A model generated the notes under the pieces. That model saw only the letters and a list, made by a program, of their open reading frames with translations. It was not told the origin of the DNA and did not search any database. A DNA stretch of 64,000 bases from Caenorhabditis elegans (taxonomy: Eukaryota; Nematoda; Chromadorea; Rhabditida; Rhabditidae): NCBI RefSeq assembly GCF_000002985.6, contig NC_003280.10, positions 12,024,501 to 12,088,500 on the forward strand, in the 5' to 3' direction. Numbering within the stretch: the first letter of the stretch is position 1; each line of letters opens with the position of its first letter. Shown here piece after piece: positions 14,741 to 27,070 of the stretch. The position numbers and the translations under genes were made by a program.

Positions 14741-15641
14741 AGAGTATCGATTTTCCCGATTTTCTTGCCCTGTATTCTTTTCAAAAAGTGGCTCAAATTT
14801 AATTTTTAAAAATGTCGTCTCGAGACCTGGTATGGCTCAAAAATCGTAATATTTCGCCTCTAGCTAATTTAGTATTGATTGGCAAATGTAAGAAAAGTAT
14901 ATAGTTCAGCAAAAACTTAACTATCTAAAGATGGTCTAGTCGAACGTTTTTTATTGTTTAAGTAGTCTCGAAATAGTCTAAAAACACCGAATTTCATAAT
15001 GAAACTTCTTGAAAACTCCTCCAAAAAGTTATGGCGGCTCAAAAAATTACCTGAAATTAGTTAAAATTTGAAATTTAACCGACTTTTCAAGCGGCTAACT
15101 TTTTTGAAATAACCGTCTAATTTTGGGTATACAAGTTAATTTCTTGTTGCAGTTTCAACTCGATTTTGGTACATTTAAGCTCGATGTATCCCCCAGATGT
15201 TACCAAATTTAACCAAATCTGGTGACAAATCGACCTCAAATATACCTAAATCGAGTTGAAAACGCAAGATAATTAACTTATATACCCATAATTAGACGAT
15301 GATTTCAAAAAGTTAGCATCCAGCCGCTTGACAAGACGGTCAAATTTCAAATTTTAACTAATTTCAGGTCATTTTTTGTACCGCCATAACTTTTTTTGAG
15401 AAGTTTTCAAGAATTTTCATTATGAAATTCGGTAATTTCAGATAATTTCGAGTCGAACACAAAAGGAATTTTTGCTGAACTATATACCTTTCTTACATTT
15501 GCCAATGAATACTAAATTAGCCAGAGGCGAAATTTTACGATTTTTGAGACACACCCGGTCTCGACACGACAAATTTTCATTAAATTCGAGTCACTTTTCG
15601 ACAAGAATACTGACAAGAAAATCGTGAAAAGTCGATACTCT
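14741..15641. repeat. Foldback of about 900 bp upstream of tpi-1
   Basis: Left end gagtatcgattttcc and right end gtcgatactct are inverted copies. Inner matching words include 'tagttcagcaaaaa', 'ccatagctttt'-type and 'caagcggctaa' segments. Arms are about 430 bp. It begins only about 110 bp upstream of the tpi-1 ATG, in the space where its promoter is expected. Confidence 0.85.
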
Positions 15642-18400
15642 AGAGTCTAGGCAAAAATTAAAAATGACGCAAATGACTTTCGAAAATCGTGATCAATAGC
15701 CAACGTTTGATAAGGACGAGAGATAACAATGGAAAATCGAATTCGACATTGTTTTTTCGAAACAAATTTCAATCGAAATCAAGACTACACAACAAGTGAG
15801 ATAGCGGGGTTTCTTCGATTTTATTTTTCTTTTTTTTGGCTGGCCAGCAGCAGCAGTCGAGAGAAACGAGACGATACAGTGTAGACAATGAAGAGACGGA
15901 GAGAGAAGGCGCAGTCCGAGTTTGCACGTATTTTGTAATGTTCTGAGTAGTGTGTGTGTGTGAATGGCAGAAGAGTGTTTGTGGATAGATTCGATTGGGA
16001 AGGGTTATTACGGGAGCACAAAATTCAGAGAATACGTACTGCACAACATATTTGACGCGCAAAATATCTTGTAGCGAAAACTACAGTAATTCTTAAAATG
16101 ACTACTGTAGTGCTTATGCCGATTTACGGGGCTCGATTTTCAAAATGGATGCTTAGTTTTAATATTCTATTTATTTCAAAAAATCGAGCCCGTAAATCGA
16201 CACCAGCGTTACAGTAGTCATTTAAAGAGTTACAGTAGTTTTCGCTACGAGATATTTTACGCGTCAAATATGTTGTGCAATACGCATTCTCATAGTATTT
16301 TGTTCCAGTAATATATATTTACAGGAAAATATGTTGGAAAACATCAGAAATTACAATGAAATTAAAATCACAGTGATTTTTCAAAAAAACGCTCCGCCCT
16401 TTTATTGGTTTTTTGCGTTTACGTCGCAGTTTGGCGAAAACTCGATTTTTTACCAAAACATTAATAAATGGACGGGATTTTTGTGAAATTTTTGAAAAAA
16501 AAGTCACTATTTTTAAGTTCAATTTGCAGTAATGCAGCTAAAAATCATTCGAATTTTCTATATATGACGTTTTCGAAAATTTAAATCTTCGCAAAGCACC
16601 GCCCATATATTGCCAAACTCCGCCCATTTATTGGTGCTTCTTCATGGTACAATTAAGCATTAAAAATCATACGCTTTTCGAATTTTGAAAACCTTTATCC
16701 TACAGATTTATAGTTAAATCCACAGCAGCTTAGAAGTATTATCAGATTATCAGGCTTAAAAAAACAATTTTTTCTAGATTTTTCGCCCCCGAAAATGCCT
16801 CTCATTGTAAGTTCAACATCATTTTTTTTTCATTTTTTCGGTCGAAAGAAAACCAAATAAATATGATGTGATCACTTCCACTACCTCGTGACACTTTTTA
16901 TAACAAAAACATAGTTTTTGTTCGAAAATAGATATTTTCTGATTAGAAAAGTGCATTTTTTGGTGGAAATTAATTGGAAAATTTTGCAGCTGCTCGTGGT
17001 GTTATGGATCATAAATTTCTCAATTTTTGAGCGGAAATTCATATAAAATTTGCATTTTGAACGGCATTTTTGTCCTAAAATCGTATTTTTTTCGATAGTT
17101 TTAGCTGAAAAATGTGAATTTTAAGCTTAATTATTGGAAAGTTAGATATTTTTTCACGATTTGGAACGATTTTCCTGTAGAAATGCTTAATTCCGGCTCA
17201 TTTTTAGTCCAAATCATCATTTTTAGTCTCCGCTATTTTGAAGAAAAACACACGCTTTTTGCGAAGATTTGGGCAAAAATCGATAAAACGTCATTTTTAA
17301 TCGGTTTTTGATCATTTCCAGCTCCTTTACACTAGATTTTATGCGAAAATGCATGTATTTTTTAAGAAATTTAATTTTTTTAAATATTTATTTGACAAAT
17401 TTTATATTTATTTAGTTACTTTGGAGCTTTTTTTCAATTTCTAGTTGCATTTTGAACTTAAACAACTCCTTAAACTTAAAAACCAACAATTTTGAAATTG
17501 AGTTTCCGGCGAACGATTTTCGAAAAAAAAATTTCCGACCACTAAACCCCCGTTATCAAAGCCCCCGCAAGTGTAGATAGTAAAATACACGATAAAGAAT
17601 CAAAGAACAAGGCTAAATTGAGCAGGAAAACAGAAAAAACGGCGGAAAATGACCGGAAACAAGTGAAAAATGAACGATTTCCTGTGGTTTGGCACGCAGC
17701 TAAGCCGCTCGATAGAGCGCACTTGCTGCGAGTCACAAGGAATTCAAGTTTTGGAGAAGTGGTCTCGTCTAGTTTTTCAGCGGGTTTCTTTTAATTTGGG
17801 CGGGATACACATAGTTTAGTATTTAAAATCAACAATGTGTGATAAAATATATTCGAATCTAAAATGAAAAATCAGGTTTTCAATGGCTATACTCCAAATT
17901 GTCCTGCTGAATCCGCGGGGTTGGTTTCCGCAGAATCCCCATCGCGGAGTCTCAATAATTCTTTTTATTTTTATTTTCTCATTTTCCCCTTTTCCCCTTT
18001 TCCCCCTTTTTCTTTCAATTTTCCCCATTTTCCATCATTTTTTTCGTTTTTCTATGATTTATCATCAAAACAAAGCACGAAATTCAATAAAAAAAACAAT
18101 TTTCAACCAAAAAATTGCGAAAAAACACGTCATTTCTTTCTTTTGCTGCCAGAAAAAAGAGATAGTTCTTTGTGTACCTGTATCAAAAATCACAAGGTTT
18201 CTTGGCATTCGGCCAACATTTTGATCTCGTCATCTGATTACCAAGTTTCTCTGCGTCTCCACGGCTTCCGCGCAGAAAAAAAAACAAATAGATAATTTCG
18301 TAATAGTGATGTTGAGGATTTTCTGGTTTTTTTTTCTCCTTTTTTTGTTTTTTTCCCGTCCTCCCAGTGAATCATCGCAACTATATGTATCCCTTTTTTC
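15642..18400. other. Intergenic region between tpi-1 and the IPPK gene
   Basis: The divergent promoter space of tpi-1 (-) and the inositol kinase gene (+). 15780-16000 is richer in G+C, with CAG triplets and a short GT run, and may be regulatory. A foldback occupies 16009-16315. A tiny candidate two-exon frame starts with atgcctctcattgtaagt at 16795 and continues after an acceptor at about 16989 for 18 more codons. It has good splice signals but no recognisable product, so I do not call it a gene. 17540-17760 and 17940-18060 are unremarkable. Confidence 0.5.
16009..16315. repeat. Foldback element, CGGGA-CACAAAATTC family, copy 2
   Basis: Left end attacgggagcacaaaattc and right end gaattttgt-like word with tccagtaat. 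Inner arms carry 'actactgtagtgctt', 'aaaatcgagcccgtaaatcg' and the complement. Arms are about 140 bp. Same family as the elements at 7981 and 30541. Confidence 0.85.
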
Positions 18401-18424
18401 CTCTTTCAGATGCTCTACGATTAA
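18401..18424 (+). promoter_or_regulatory. Likely spliced-leader acceptor followed at once by a 4-codon uORF
   Basis: ctctttcag at 18401-18409 is a good C. elegans acceptor with no upstream exon in evidence. The next bases are an ATG at 18410 reading Met-Leu-Tyr-Asp-stop, ending at 18424. The main ATG of the inositol kinase gene is at 18482. If the leader is trans-spliced here, the mature 5' UTR carries this short upstream frame right at its start. Confidence 0.5.
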
Positions 18425-18481
18425 AAATTTCCCGCTAAAAACTGCAATTTTTCACTGAAAACTCACCAAAACCACCCGAAA

Positions 18482-21400
18482 ATGCAGATTAATCCTCCTG
18501 CAACTGTGAGTTTTTGTGTTTTTTCTTTTAAAAAAAGGTTTAAATTAATTAAAAATTATTTTTAGGTGCTCATTGAGCCCCGTGACTATCGATCATTCTG
18601 CTTTCGCGGCGAAGGGCGCGCGAATTTCGTTATTAGCGCCAGGCATCGGGTTTCTGGAGTCAGGTATGTTGTTTATTGATGGATTTCTGAATTTACTGGA
18701 GAAATACGTAAAAATCCAGGTTTTTCAGCTAAAAATTCGATTTTTCCCAAAAAATTCAATTGGAACCATTAAAAATCGAGTTTTTAAAACAAAAAAAAAA
18801 TTTAACTTAAAATTGATAGAAACCCGCGTTCTCCTCATTTTTCTCCTTTAAAGTCTGAAAAAATTCACGAAAAACACAAAAAATTGGTCTAGAAACGTAA
18901 AAAATTAACTTTTCTTCTAAAAAATTTGAAATGCCCCTCGTGGAGTACGGTAGCAGTCAGTTTCAACTGTGCCCATAATTTTTTTAGCGATTTCTTTAAA
19001 AATTTTAAATTAATATTCTGGATTTTCTGCCGAAATTGTTGAATTTTTGACTTGAAAACATGAAAAAATTGGAAATTCCAATTTTTTTTATATTTAAAAA
19101 AAGTTTCTTATACTAATTTTCCGTTAAAAATTAAGATTTTTCATGTTTTTCAAGCCAAAAAATATTAAATTTGACTTTAAAAATTCAAAAACTAAGAAAA
19201 AAATTAACAAACACAGCTGAAAACGACTGCTACCGTACCCCATAGTGGGAATTTCAAATTAAAAAAAATTTTAAAGTCAAAAATTCGGCTGAAAATCGGT
19301 TAAAACTGAGAAAAAACATCGTTTTTCCATTTTTTTTTGAGCAAAAACCTCTTTAAAAAATCGAAAAAAATGAACGGACACAGCTGAAAATGACTGCTAC
19401 CGTACCCCATAGTGGGAATTTCAAATTTTTGAGAAAAATATTGAGTTTTAGCGTTTCAAAATGATTTTTTTGTGTTTTTCGATAATTTTTACCAAATTTG
19501 AAAGGAGAAAAATGAGGAAAACACGAAATTTTGTGAAAAACTTTGTTTTTTTCACAAAATTTCCCAATTTTTACCTAAAAAACTAAAATTTACCCCCCAA
19601 TTTTTCCAGGATAGTATGGCGATTCGCAAAAGCTCGAAAAAGTGGTCTAATGACTGTAAAAGCTCGCAGTGAGCTCGTCAACAGTTATATGGAACGAATA
19701 GTTGCCCCATTCTTCTCCGATCAATACCTAGTCGACATGAATATCGTCGAATTCGACACAGTTGACGTACATCAGCTCGCGAAGATCCCAAGCCTTCCGG
19801 CGAATCAGAAAATTGAAAAATTCGAGGATTTATTCGAATTACCCGATGAATACTCATTCTTTCCACTGAACACATTCCAAAGGGTACATGGATCGGTTAT
19901 TGTGACGAATCCGAAGCGTCTGACATCGTTGCAAATGTTAGATGCTACACAGTTACCTATGACTGTCATGGATTCGGGGCATAGCTCTACTATTACTGTA
20001 AGCGCAATTTTCGATAGCTTCAAATCTTGAAAAAAAATGATATCACCCAAATTTCTAGACGGGGCATTAAAATCAATATAAATTTCAAAGGTATATAGGT
20101 ATTTAGGCATAGGTATATAGGTATATAGGTATGTAGATATATAGGTATGTATACATATTTATAGGGAAATATAGGTATATAGGTATAAGGGTATATAGGT
20201 ATAAAGGTATGTAGGTATATAGATATATACATATATAGACATATGGGTATATGTAGGTAATAAAGTATGTAGGTAGAAAGGCTTATAGGTATATAGGTAT
20301 ATCATTTACTATATATAAAGCGCTTATTCTGTGTGTCCATAGTTTGTAGTCTATGTAGTCTTTGTAGTCTGTGAAGTTTTGGCTTCTGGAGGGATAGTGA
20401 GTTAGGGTTAGTGTAGGGATATAGTCGGGGTACTTTAGTGGTACAATAGTGGTACGGTAGGAATACTGTAGGGTTACGGTAGTTTCATAAAAAATTAATT
20501 TTCAGCCCCAGAAGTCGGGGGCCGCGCCGAAGGTATGTGTGTATATAGGTATATAGGCATGTAGGTATGTAGGTATACAGGTATGTATTTATATAGGTAT
20601 AAAGGTGTGTAGGTATATAGATATATAGACATGTGGATATACTGAATAAATAAATTATACCTCTAGAAAAAATTGTTTATAGGTAACTATAGGTATATAG
20701 ATATAAAGGTATGTAGGTATATAGGCATAGTTACAGGTATGTAGGTTTATAGGTATATATATATATATATGTATATAAAGGTATGTATTTACATACATAC
20801 ATACCTTTATATCTATATACCTATATATATACCTTTATACCTACGTACCTATATACATACATATAGATATAAAGGTATGTATGTATATATTTATAAATGT
20901 ATGTAGGAATATATATGTATATCATTATATAGGTATGAAGGTATATATGTATATAGGTATATAGGTGTATAGGTATATATAGGTATATATGTATGTATGT
21001 GTAAAGGTATGTAGGTATATACGTATGTATGTATATATGCATATAGGTATATAGGCTTATAGGTATTTATAGGTATATAAAAATAAAGGTGTATATAGGT
21101 ATAAAGGGATGTAGATATACTGAATAAATAAATTAAACCTCTAGAAAAATAATTGATTTTTCCAATTTTCAGGTAGAAATCAAGCCAAAACAAGGGTTTT
21201 TTCAACGACACCCGAATGTTGACGTACCTCACTGCAATAATTGTATTCTCCAGGTAATTTCTTATTCATTTTCAATAAAAAGAAACTCTGGGATTATGTT
21301 TAAATTAAAATAATGCGATTTTTTGCGAAATTCATAATTTTTTGATTTTTGTGAAGCCACCAATTTCTTCAATTTCAGATCGAAAAATCGTGTGGCCAAT

Positions 21401-23879
21401 CGCATTTCTCTGAAATGTACGATTTCTGTCCACTTGACCTGTTCTCTGGTAATTATTGCCGAATGCAAAAAGCAATTCATTCGTTATTCCTGGTTCCTCA
21501 CCGAAATCTGAGAATATTTGTGGATGGAAATCAAGTACATTCTGATGAGAAGCCTCTCGAAGAGAAAATGATTTCGGAGATATTGTTTCCGAGGCATGAT
21601 GCTACGTCGGAGGATCTTATTTCGGCGGTGAGGAATTTGGAAAAAAAAATTGAATTTTGGTCCAAATATCGAACTTTTCAAATAAGTATTTTGTAATTTA
21701 TACAAAAAAATTAGGTAGAATTCCAAATTTGAAAAATTAAAATCCAAAATTTCGATTTTTCCCGAACATTTTAGTCAAAAGTGTGAATATTTTCACTTGA
21801 ATTTCGGGTTTTTTTGTCTAAAAATTCCAAAAGAAAAATAATTTTTTGATTTAAAATGAAAATTAAATTAGAAAAAATAGAATTTCAAAATTTGTGAAAA
21901 AATTAATTTTTTAGCGAAATTTTGAAATTTTTTTTGCGGATCTGTAATATTTCCAAAATTAATTATATATAATGTCTTTTTAGAGGTATTATACATTCCC
22001 ACACGTTTGAACCAATTTTCTGCGACTCTGTAATATTTCGAAAAGTCGTAGAAATTTTTGACAAAATTATTATTCATTCTCCTGAAATTTACCCATATTT
22101 TTTAGCGGATCTGTAATATTTCGAAAATTATGAAAAAAAAACTTGTTTTTGAAATTATGCATTTCCACTAATTTGATACAATTTTTCGCGAATGAGTAAT
22201 ATTTAGAAAATTTAGAAAAAAAAATTACATTTTGCTCTTGGAATAACGCAAAATTTGTGGTTTTTGGCTAAAAAATCCAAAAAAAAAATTGAATTTTAGT
22301 TTTTATAGTAATTTTTAAATAAATTAAAATGAATAATATTAATATTAAATAAAAACTAATTTTCAAAATTTTCCAGCTCTGCCTCGCCCTCTCAGGAAAT
22401 CATTCGAAAAAGAAGTTCCGACTTCGAAATTCATCGGTTTTAGGACAAATTCTCAGAGCTCAAAAAGTCGACGAAATTGGAATTATTCAGGCTCATGCGA
22501 TATACGAAACAATGGATAATCATGTGAAGGTAGTGTAAAAACTCCAAAAAATCGATATTTTCAAAAAAAAAATCGAAAAACCCCAAGAATTCCTTGAAAA
22601 ATCGAGAAGTTTTACGAAATTTCAACAAAAATTGAAAAAAAAAAATTGGAAATTTTTAAAAAAATTTTAAAAAATTCCAGTTTTTACTATAATTTTCAAA
22701 TATTTTCAGACAAGCCTCCTGGACAAATCAGCGCTAACTCGAGCAGGATTGGAGCTCATTTTGGAGCAAAGTTCCCATGAAAATGAAGAACTTCTGCAGC
22801 AACTTCGACGATATTTCTTGGCAGCAACAATGAAAGATTGCTCGGTGAGTTTTAATAAATTTTCAAAATATCCAGAAAATTTTGAATTTTAAAAATATTT
22901 TTTCCAGAAAAAAATCCACGTTTTTTTTCCAGTTTTAGACTCGAAATCTGCAATTTGAAAATTTGCGCGATTGTATAATATGCCCAAATAAAAAAAAATT
23001 TCAAAAATATTATACATTCCCACAAAATTTGAACCGTATATTGAAGCCATAGTTTGTGTGAATGTGCAATATTTCAAAATATTATACATTTCCCCAAATT
23101 TTTGGCGAATGTGTAATATTTCAATAACAAAAATTTCAATTTTTCACTCGAAAAATTCCCCAAAATTTTATTATTGATTCTCCTAAAATTTAGGTCATAT
23201 TTCGGCGGATGTGTAATATTTCGAAAAAAAAATTCTCCGTGAAAATCAACAAAAAAAATTCGAAATTTCCAGAAATTTGTAAAACTGAAGAAAAAGCAGT
23301 ATCTGAAATTATCAAAAAATGTTAATTCTGAAATTTTCGAAATTTCGAAAATATTAAAAAAATCGAATTTTTCCAATAAATCTCAATTTTCAAAAAAAAA
23401 ATTCGTTAAAATTTATAAAATTTCCAAAACTTCCAGAATTATTTATTTAAAATTTCCACTTATTTTTTCGAAGTTTTCAGAGATTCCAAATATTAATAAA
23501 AAATTCAGAAAATTCAGAAAACTTTTTTTTTTGAAAACTCCAAAAATATTTTCTGAATTTCTAAAAAAAATTCCAAAAATTCAAATTTTCTATTAAAAAT
23601 CAAAAAATCTAGATTTTTCCCAATTTCCCCCCATTTTTCCAGATAATGATCTCCCTCCGACGTCTCAACTCTGCCAATATTTCAAATTCCCGCCGAGAAG
23701 ATGTTGTCCGACTGCCCAACGGTCTTCTCTTCGCATTTTCCATTAAAATTGTCGATTTGGACCCGAAAACCGCGAAAAATCTAGTAAACAGCCATGCACG
23801 ATTCATGTCGGGCATTAAAATTATCAGATTGGATCAGGAAAATGTCGAAAATGAGCGAAATTTTAAGCCGTGCATTTAA
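18482..23879 (+). CDS. Inositol-pentakisphosphate 2-kinase (IPPK/IPK1)
   Basis: Eight exons: 18482-18505, 18566-18663, 19610-19997, 21173-21253, 21379-21627, 22377-22529, 22710-22844 and 23643-23879. They join in phase to 454 aa (human IPPK is about 490). The enzyme phosphorylates the 2-hydroxyl of Ins(1,3,4,5,6)P5 with ATP to make InsP6. Family marks in order: glycine-rich nucleotide loop YRSFCFRGEGRANFV near residues 17-31, GSVIVTNPKR in the linker, the signature EIKPKQGFF at 172-180 (human EIKPKWGFL), a Cys/His cluster (HCNNCILQ and CGQSHFSEMYDFCP), and PLDLFSGNYCRM. The C-terminal kinase strand region ends FSIKIVDLDPKTAKN. The Trp-to-Gln change after EIKPK is a small difference from the vertebrate signature. 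Introns carry a large octanucleotide microsatellite and dispersed repeats, so predicted intron sizes vary widely (60 bp to 1.2 kb). Confidence 0.95.
18923..19430. repeat. Inverted repeat with an extra third arm, IPPK intron 2
   Basis: Left arm near 18923 (gagtacggtagcagtcag) matches the inverted arm near 19230 (gactgctaccgtacccc), and a second inverted copy follows at about 19380-19430. The shared word is 'actgctaccgtaccccat'. Confidence 0.75.
20085..21115. repeat. Variant tataggta microsatellite, about 1 kb
   Basis: Long arrays of 'ataggtat' and variants (atgtaggt, ataaaggt) at 20085-20310, 20530-20640 and 20680-21115 within IPPK intron 3, separated by about 220 bp of ordinary sequence at 20310-20530. 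A local reversal at 20785-20860 reads catacatacctt on this strand. 'tgaataaataaatta' occurs at both 20645 and 21121, which suggests duplication of a larger block. Frames translating to Tyr/Ile/Thr strings here are artefacts of the repeat. Confidence 0.92.
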
Positions 23880-24360
23880 TTTGGCCATTTTTTGCATCAA
23901 AAATTGAATTTTCCCCCAAAATCTGCATTTTCGAGATTTTCGCGAATGTGTAATATGTTCAAATTTTGGAAAAAATAATGTTTGGAAATATTATGCATTT
24001 CCACAAAATTTGAACCATTTTTTGCGTGAATGTGTAATATTTCGAAAATTTGAAAATATTACACATTCCCCCAAAATTTTACCCATATTTTGTGTGAATG
24101 TGTGATATCTCAAAATTTAAAAGAATTACACATTCCCAAAATTGTCGAACCGTTTTTCCGCGAATCTGTAATATTAAAAAGAAACAAAAAAATATTACAC
24201 ATTCCCACAATTTTTGAACCATTTTTTCGCGAATCTATAGTATTTCGAAAATTTAAAATGTTTCGAAAATATTATACATTCCCCCAATTTTCGACCCATT
24301 TTTTGCGAATCTGTAATATTTCAAGACTATGGAAAACTTTTTTTATTTGAAAATATTATG
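21930..24360. repeat. Dispersed 'tgtaatatttcgaaaa...attcccacaaa' units
   Basis: A unit of roughly 60-70 bp, with 'cgaatctgtaatatttcgaa' followed by 'atattacacattccc' and 'aatttgaaccattttt', is repeated in IPPK introns 5 and 7 (21930-22210, 22975-23240) and just after the stop codon (23945-24360). Copies are clear but diverged. The same unit appears in the opposite orientation at 25430-25920. Confidence 0.8.
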
Positions 24361-25429
24361 CATTCCCCCAAAAATTGTTTTTTTTCTTGTTATTTTTGCC
24401 CTCCCGATTCTATAATAATATGCTTGTTTTACCCGTTTTCCGCCCACCAACATTCTCAATTTTCTTGTGATACCCCCTCAGCTTCTCGTGAATTCTAATT
24501 CCTGCAAAAATCGAAACATATCCCATGAAAAAAAAATCCACGTACATTTCCAATTTCCTGGTCACTTTTTACACACAAAACACATAGATACTCTATTTTT
24601 TGTCCGAAAAAAAATTTTTTTTTTGAAAATGATTTTTTCATATTAATGTATAATCCCATATTCTAATATTTTTTTCATTCCTTGTTTTCCCCCTTCCAGC
24701 CGGTGTTTTTTATTTTTTTTTCGAAATTAGACGAACAATAATGAATGTATATCGCATTTTATGAAACTTCAGATTTTTTTTTGAAATAGTATAGCGTAGA
24801 CAATTAGCGCAAATGGATATTTTAAATTTTTATTTCAGGAAAATTTTGGAAAAAAGGTCTGACCATTTTTTGGGCGTGGCCTAGTTTAAACAAATTTTGG
24901 CAAAAAAAATTCAAAAATTGGAAGAAATATGAATTTTAATCGAGGAAAAAAACAAATTTTGCAAAAAAAAATTCGAAAAAATCGATTCTTCTAGGCCACG
25001 CCCCATTAAAATGGGCGGAGCTTGTTTTACAGATTTTTTTCCAAAAAAAAAAATTAAAATTCTCTGAAATCCAAATTTTTAGCCGCCAAGCGAGCCAGCA
25101 AACGATTTTCCGACGGGGGAGTTGGAATTTTTTGAAAAAAGTGAGTTTTTTTCAAAATTTTTACAATTCTACAGTACCCGCAGGCATAAAGGTGCAATGG
25201 AGCGCGATTGCAGTTTTATTTTTAATTTTGAGTTTTTTTAAAAAACGAATTTAAAAAAAGTGTACTTTTTCAAAATTTGCAACGAAAAAAAAAAACCAAG
25301 AAATGGGCGGAGCTTACCCAGACAAACCACGCCCATTTTGGGGGCGTTGTCTCGGAAAATGCGCAAAATTTTTTTTTGCGATTATTATGGAATCTGTGAA
25401 ATTTAGCACAAAAATATTGCGAAGAAATT

Positions 25430-25920
25430 TTAATGGATTTTTCAAATATTCGAAATATTACAGATTCGCGGGAATGTGGTTTTCAAAATTTGTGGGAATG
25501 TATAATATTTTCAAAACATTTGAAATTTTTGAAATATTGCAGATTCGCGAAAAATGGGTAAAATTTTGGGGGGACCGTGTAATAATTTTCAAATTTTCGA
25601 AATATTATAGGTTCGCTAAAAAATGGGTCAAAAATTGTGGGAATGTGTAATTTTTTTAATCATGAAAAATTTGAGATATTACACATTCATAAAAAGTATG
25701 GGTCAAATTTTGAGGGAATGTGTATTATTTTTCAAATTTTTGAAATATTACACATTCAAGCAAAAATGGGTCAAATTTTCAGGGAATGTGTAATATTATC
25801 AAATTTTTTTTTTTCAAAAATTTGAGCATATTACACATTCGCGAAATTTTTGAAATTGCAGGTTTTGATGGAAAATTCAATATTTGATGCAAAATTTGGG
25901 AGAATATGTAATATTTCAAA
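25430..25920. repeat. Inverted-orientation array of the 'tattacacattc' repeat
   Basis: About seven units of 60-90 bp reading 'gaaatattacagattcgcg' then 'aaaatgggtcaaattt' then 'gggaatgtgtaatat'. These are the reverse complement of the units at 23945-24360, so the two arrays face each other across about 1.1 kb. Confidence 0.8.
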
Positions 25921-26670
25921 AAATGTATTTAATAATCCAAAATTTTTTTTCGATTTCAAATTATTTTGGCTTTTTAAAAAAGTTTTTAGAAACAATAATG
26001 TTCGCTTTTAAAAATTCAATTTTCTGATTTTTTTTTTCGGAATTTTTAAAAAAATTATTTCAAATATATATTTTTTTCTATGCCCCTTGGTCCCCCACAC
26101 TTGCCTCTCCACACCAAAATTGAAAGGATCAAATTATCAAAATTATCGTGTGTCTTATCACACCGCCCATCAGATTTTCATCATCTTCCGACACGGAAAA
26201 CACTCAAAATATATGCCCCCCTTTGGTCAAAACACACACAAAAATAGGGTCATATGGTCCTGATGCAATATAGGAAACCGTCGACGTGACATTCTTGACA
26301 ATTTCAAACAATATTTCGAAAATAGAAGAGAAAGAGAGAAGCCAAAGTTCAAACCATCACCCACGTGGCTATCTTCAATTTATGACATATTTCTAGCCAC
26401 ACTACGGAACACAAAATATCGGAAAAACGCAGCCGTTTTGCGATACGGCCGAGAAAAAGCAAATTGGTGGCCGAGTTTTCTCTTTTCGAGGCCAAGAAGA
26501 CATTTCACATGCGGTTGTGGATCTTCTAAGCCTTGTTTGCCCATGGATTTGTTCAGCAGTTGATGTGTGGCCGTGAAAAACGAATTGGTGGCCGAGTTTT
26601 CTCCTTCCGAGGCCACATTGGTTGCCGAGGTTTCTTCGTCGTTTGCATTCTATCTTTTGTGAGAACTTCC

Positions 26671-26838
26671 TTGGTGTCACGGTGTCTCATTTCGGATTGA
26701 TCTGCGTAGATCTACAAAAAATGCGGGAGAAGAGACGCTTCGCATGGTTAAGAACGTGCTGACGTCACATTTTTATTGGCAAAAAATTCCCGCATTTTTT
26801 GTAGATCAAACCGTAATGGGACAGCCTGGAACCACGTG
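26671..26838. repeat. CACGTG-ended foldback, copy in inverse orientation
   Basis: Begins ttggtgtcacggtgtctc and ends gggacagcctggaaccacgtg. The inner order of words (gcgggagaagagacg before tgacgtcacatttt) is reversed relative to the copies at 2138 and 27571, so it is the same element inserted the other way round. Confidence 0.85.
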
Positions 26839-26950
26839 CCTTCGTGGGGGTTCTGGCCTTCCTCGTTGCATTTTTCGCGCTCCATTGACAATCGCCTCCC
26901 GGACAACGCGTGAGAAAGTTGTATACTCCACACGGACAAATGCATTTAGT

Positions 26951-27070
26951 TTTACAACTAAAACCGAGCCGCGACGCGACACGCAACGTGCCGTAAATCG
27001 ACCGATCCAAAATGGCCTAGTTCGGCAAACTATTCCATTTCGATTTATGAGGGAAGCCATAACCGCGTGT
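26951..27070. repeat. Dispersed repeat, copy 1 (paired with 35505-35638)
   Basis: Contains 'ccgcgacgcgacacgcaac', 'aaatggcctagttcggcaaac' in shortened form, and 'gagggaagccataaccgcgtg'. The same words occur in the same order just after the NAD kinase gene (35505-35638), where about 15 bp extra are present. GC content is well above the surroundings. Confidence 0.85.

Noticed and set aside
16795..17045. Tiny two-exon frame starting MPLI and continuing LLVVLWIINFS
   Set aside because: Only 22 codons with good splice signals. It could be a short membrane peptide, but nothing else supports it.
17690..17750. Possible tRNA (a cloverleaf-like word near gctcgatagagcgc)
   Set aside because: No B box of the ggttcgaatcc type and no closing acceptor stem.
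20085..21115. Telomere-like repeat
   Set aside because: The unit is ataggtat and variants, not the nematode telomere unit TTAGGC.
20020..21232. Tyr/Ile/Thr-rich minus-strand frames
   Set aside because: They are produced by the ataggtat microsatellite in an intron.
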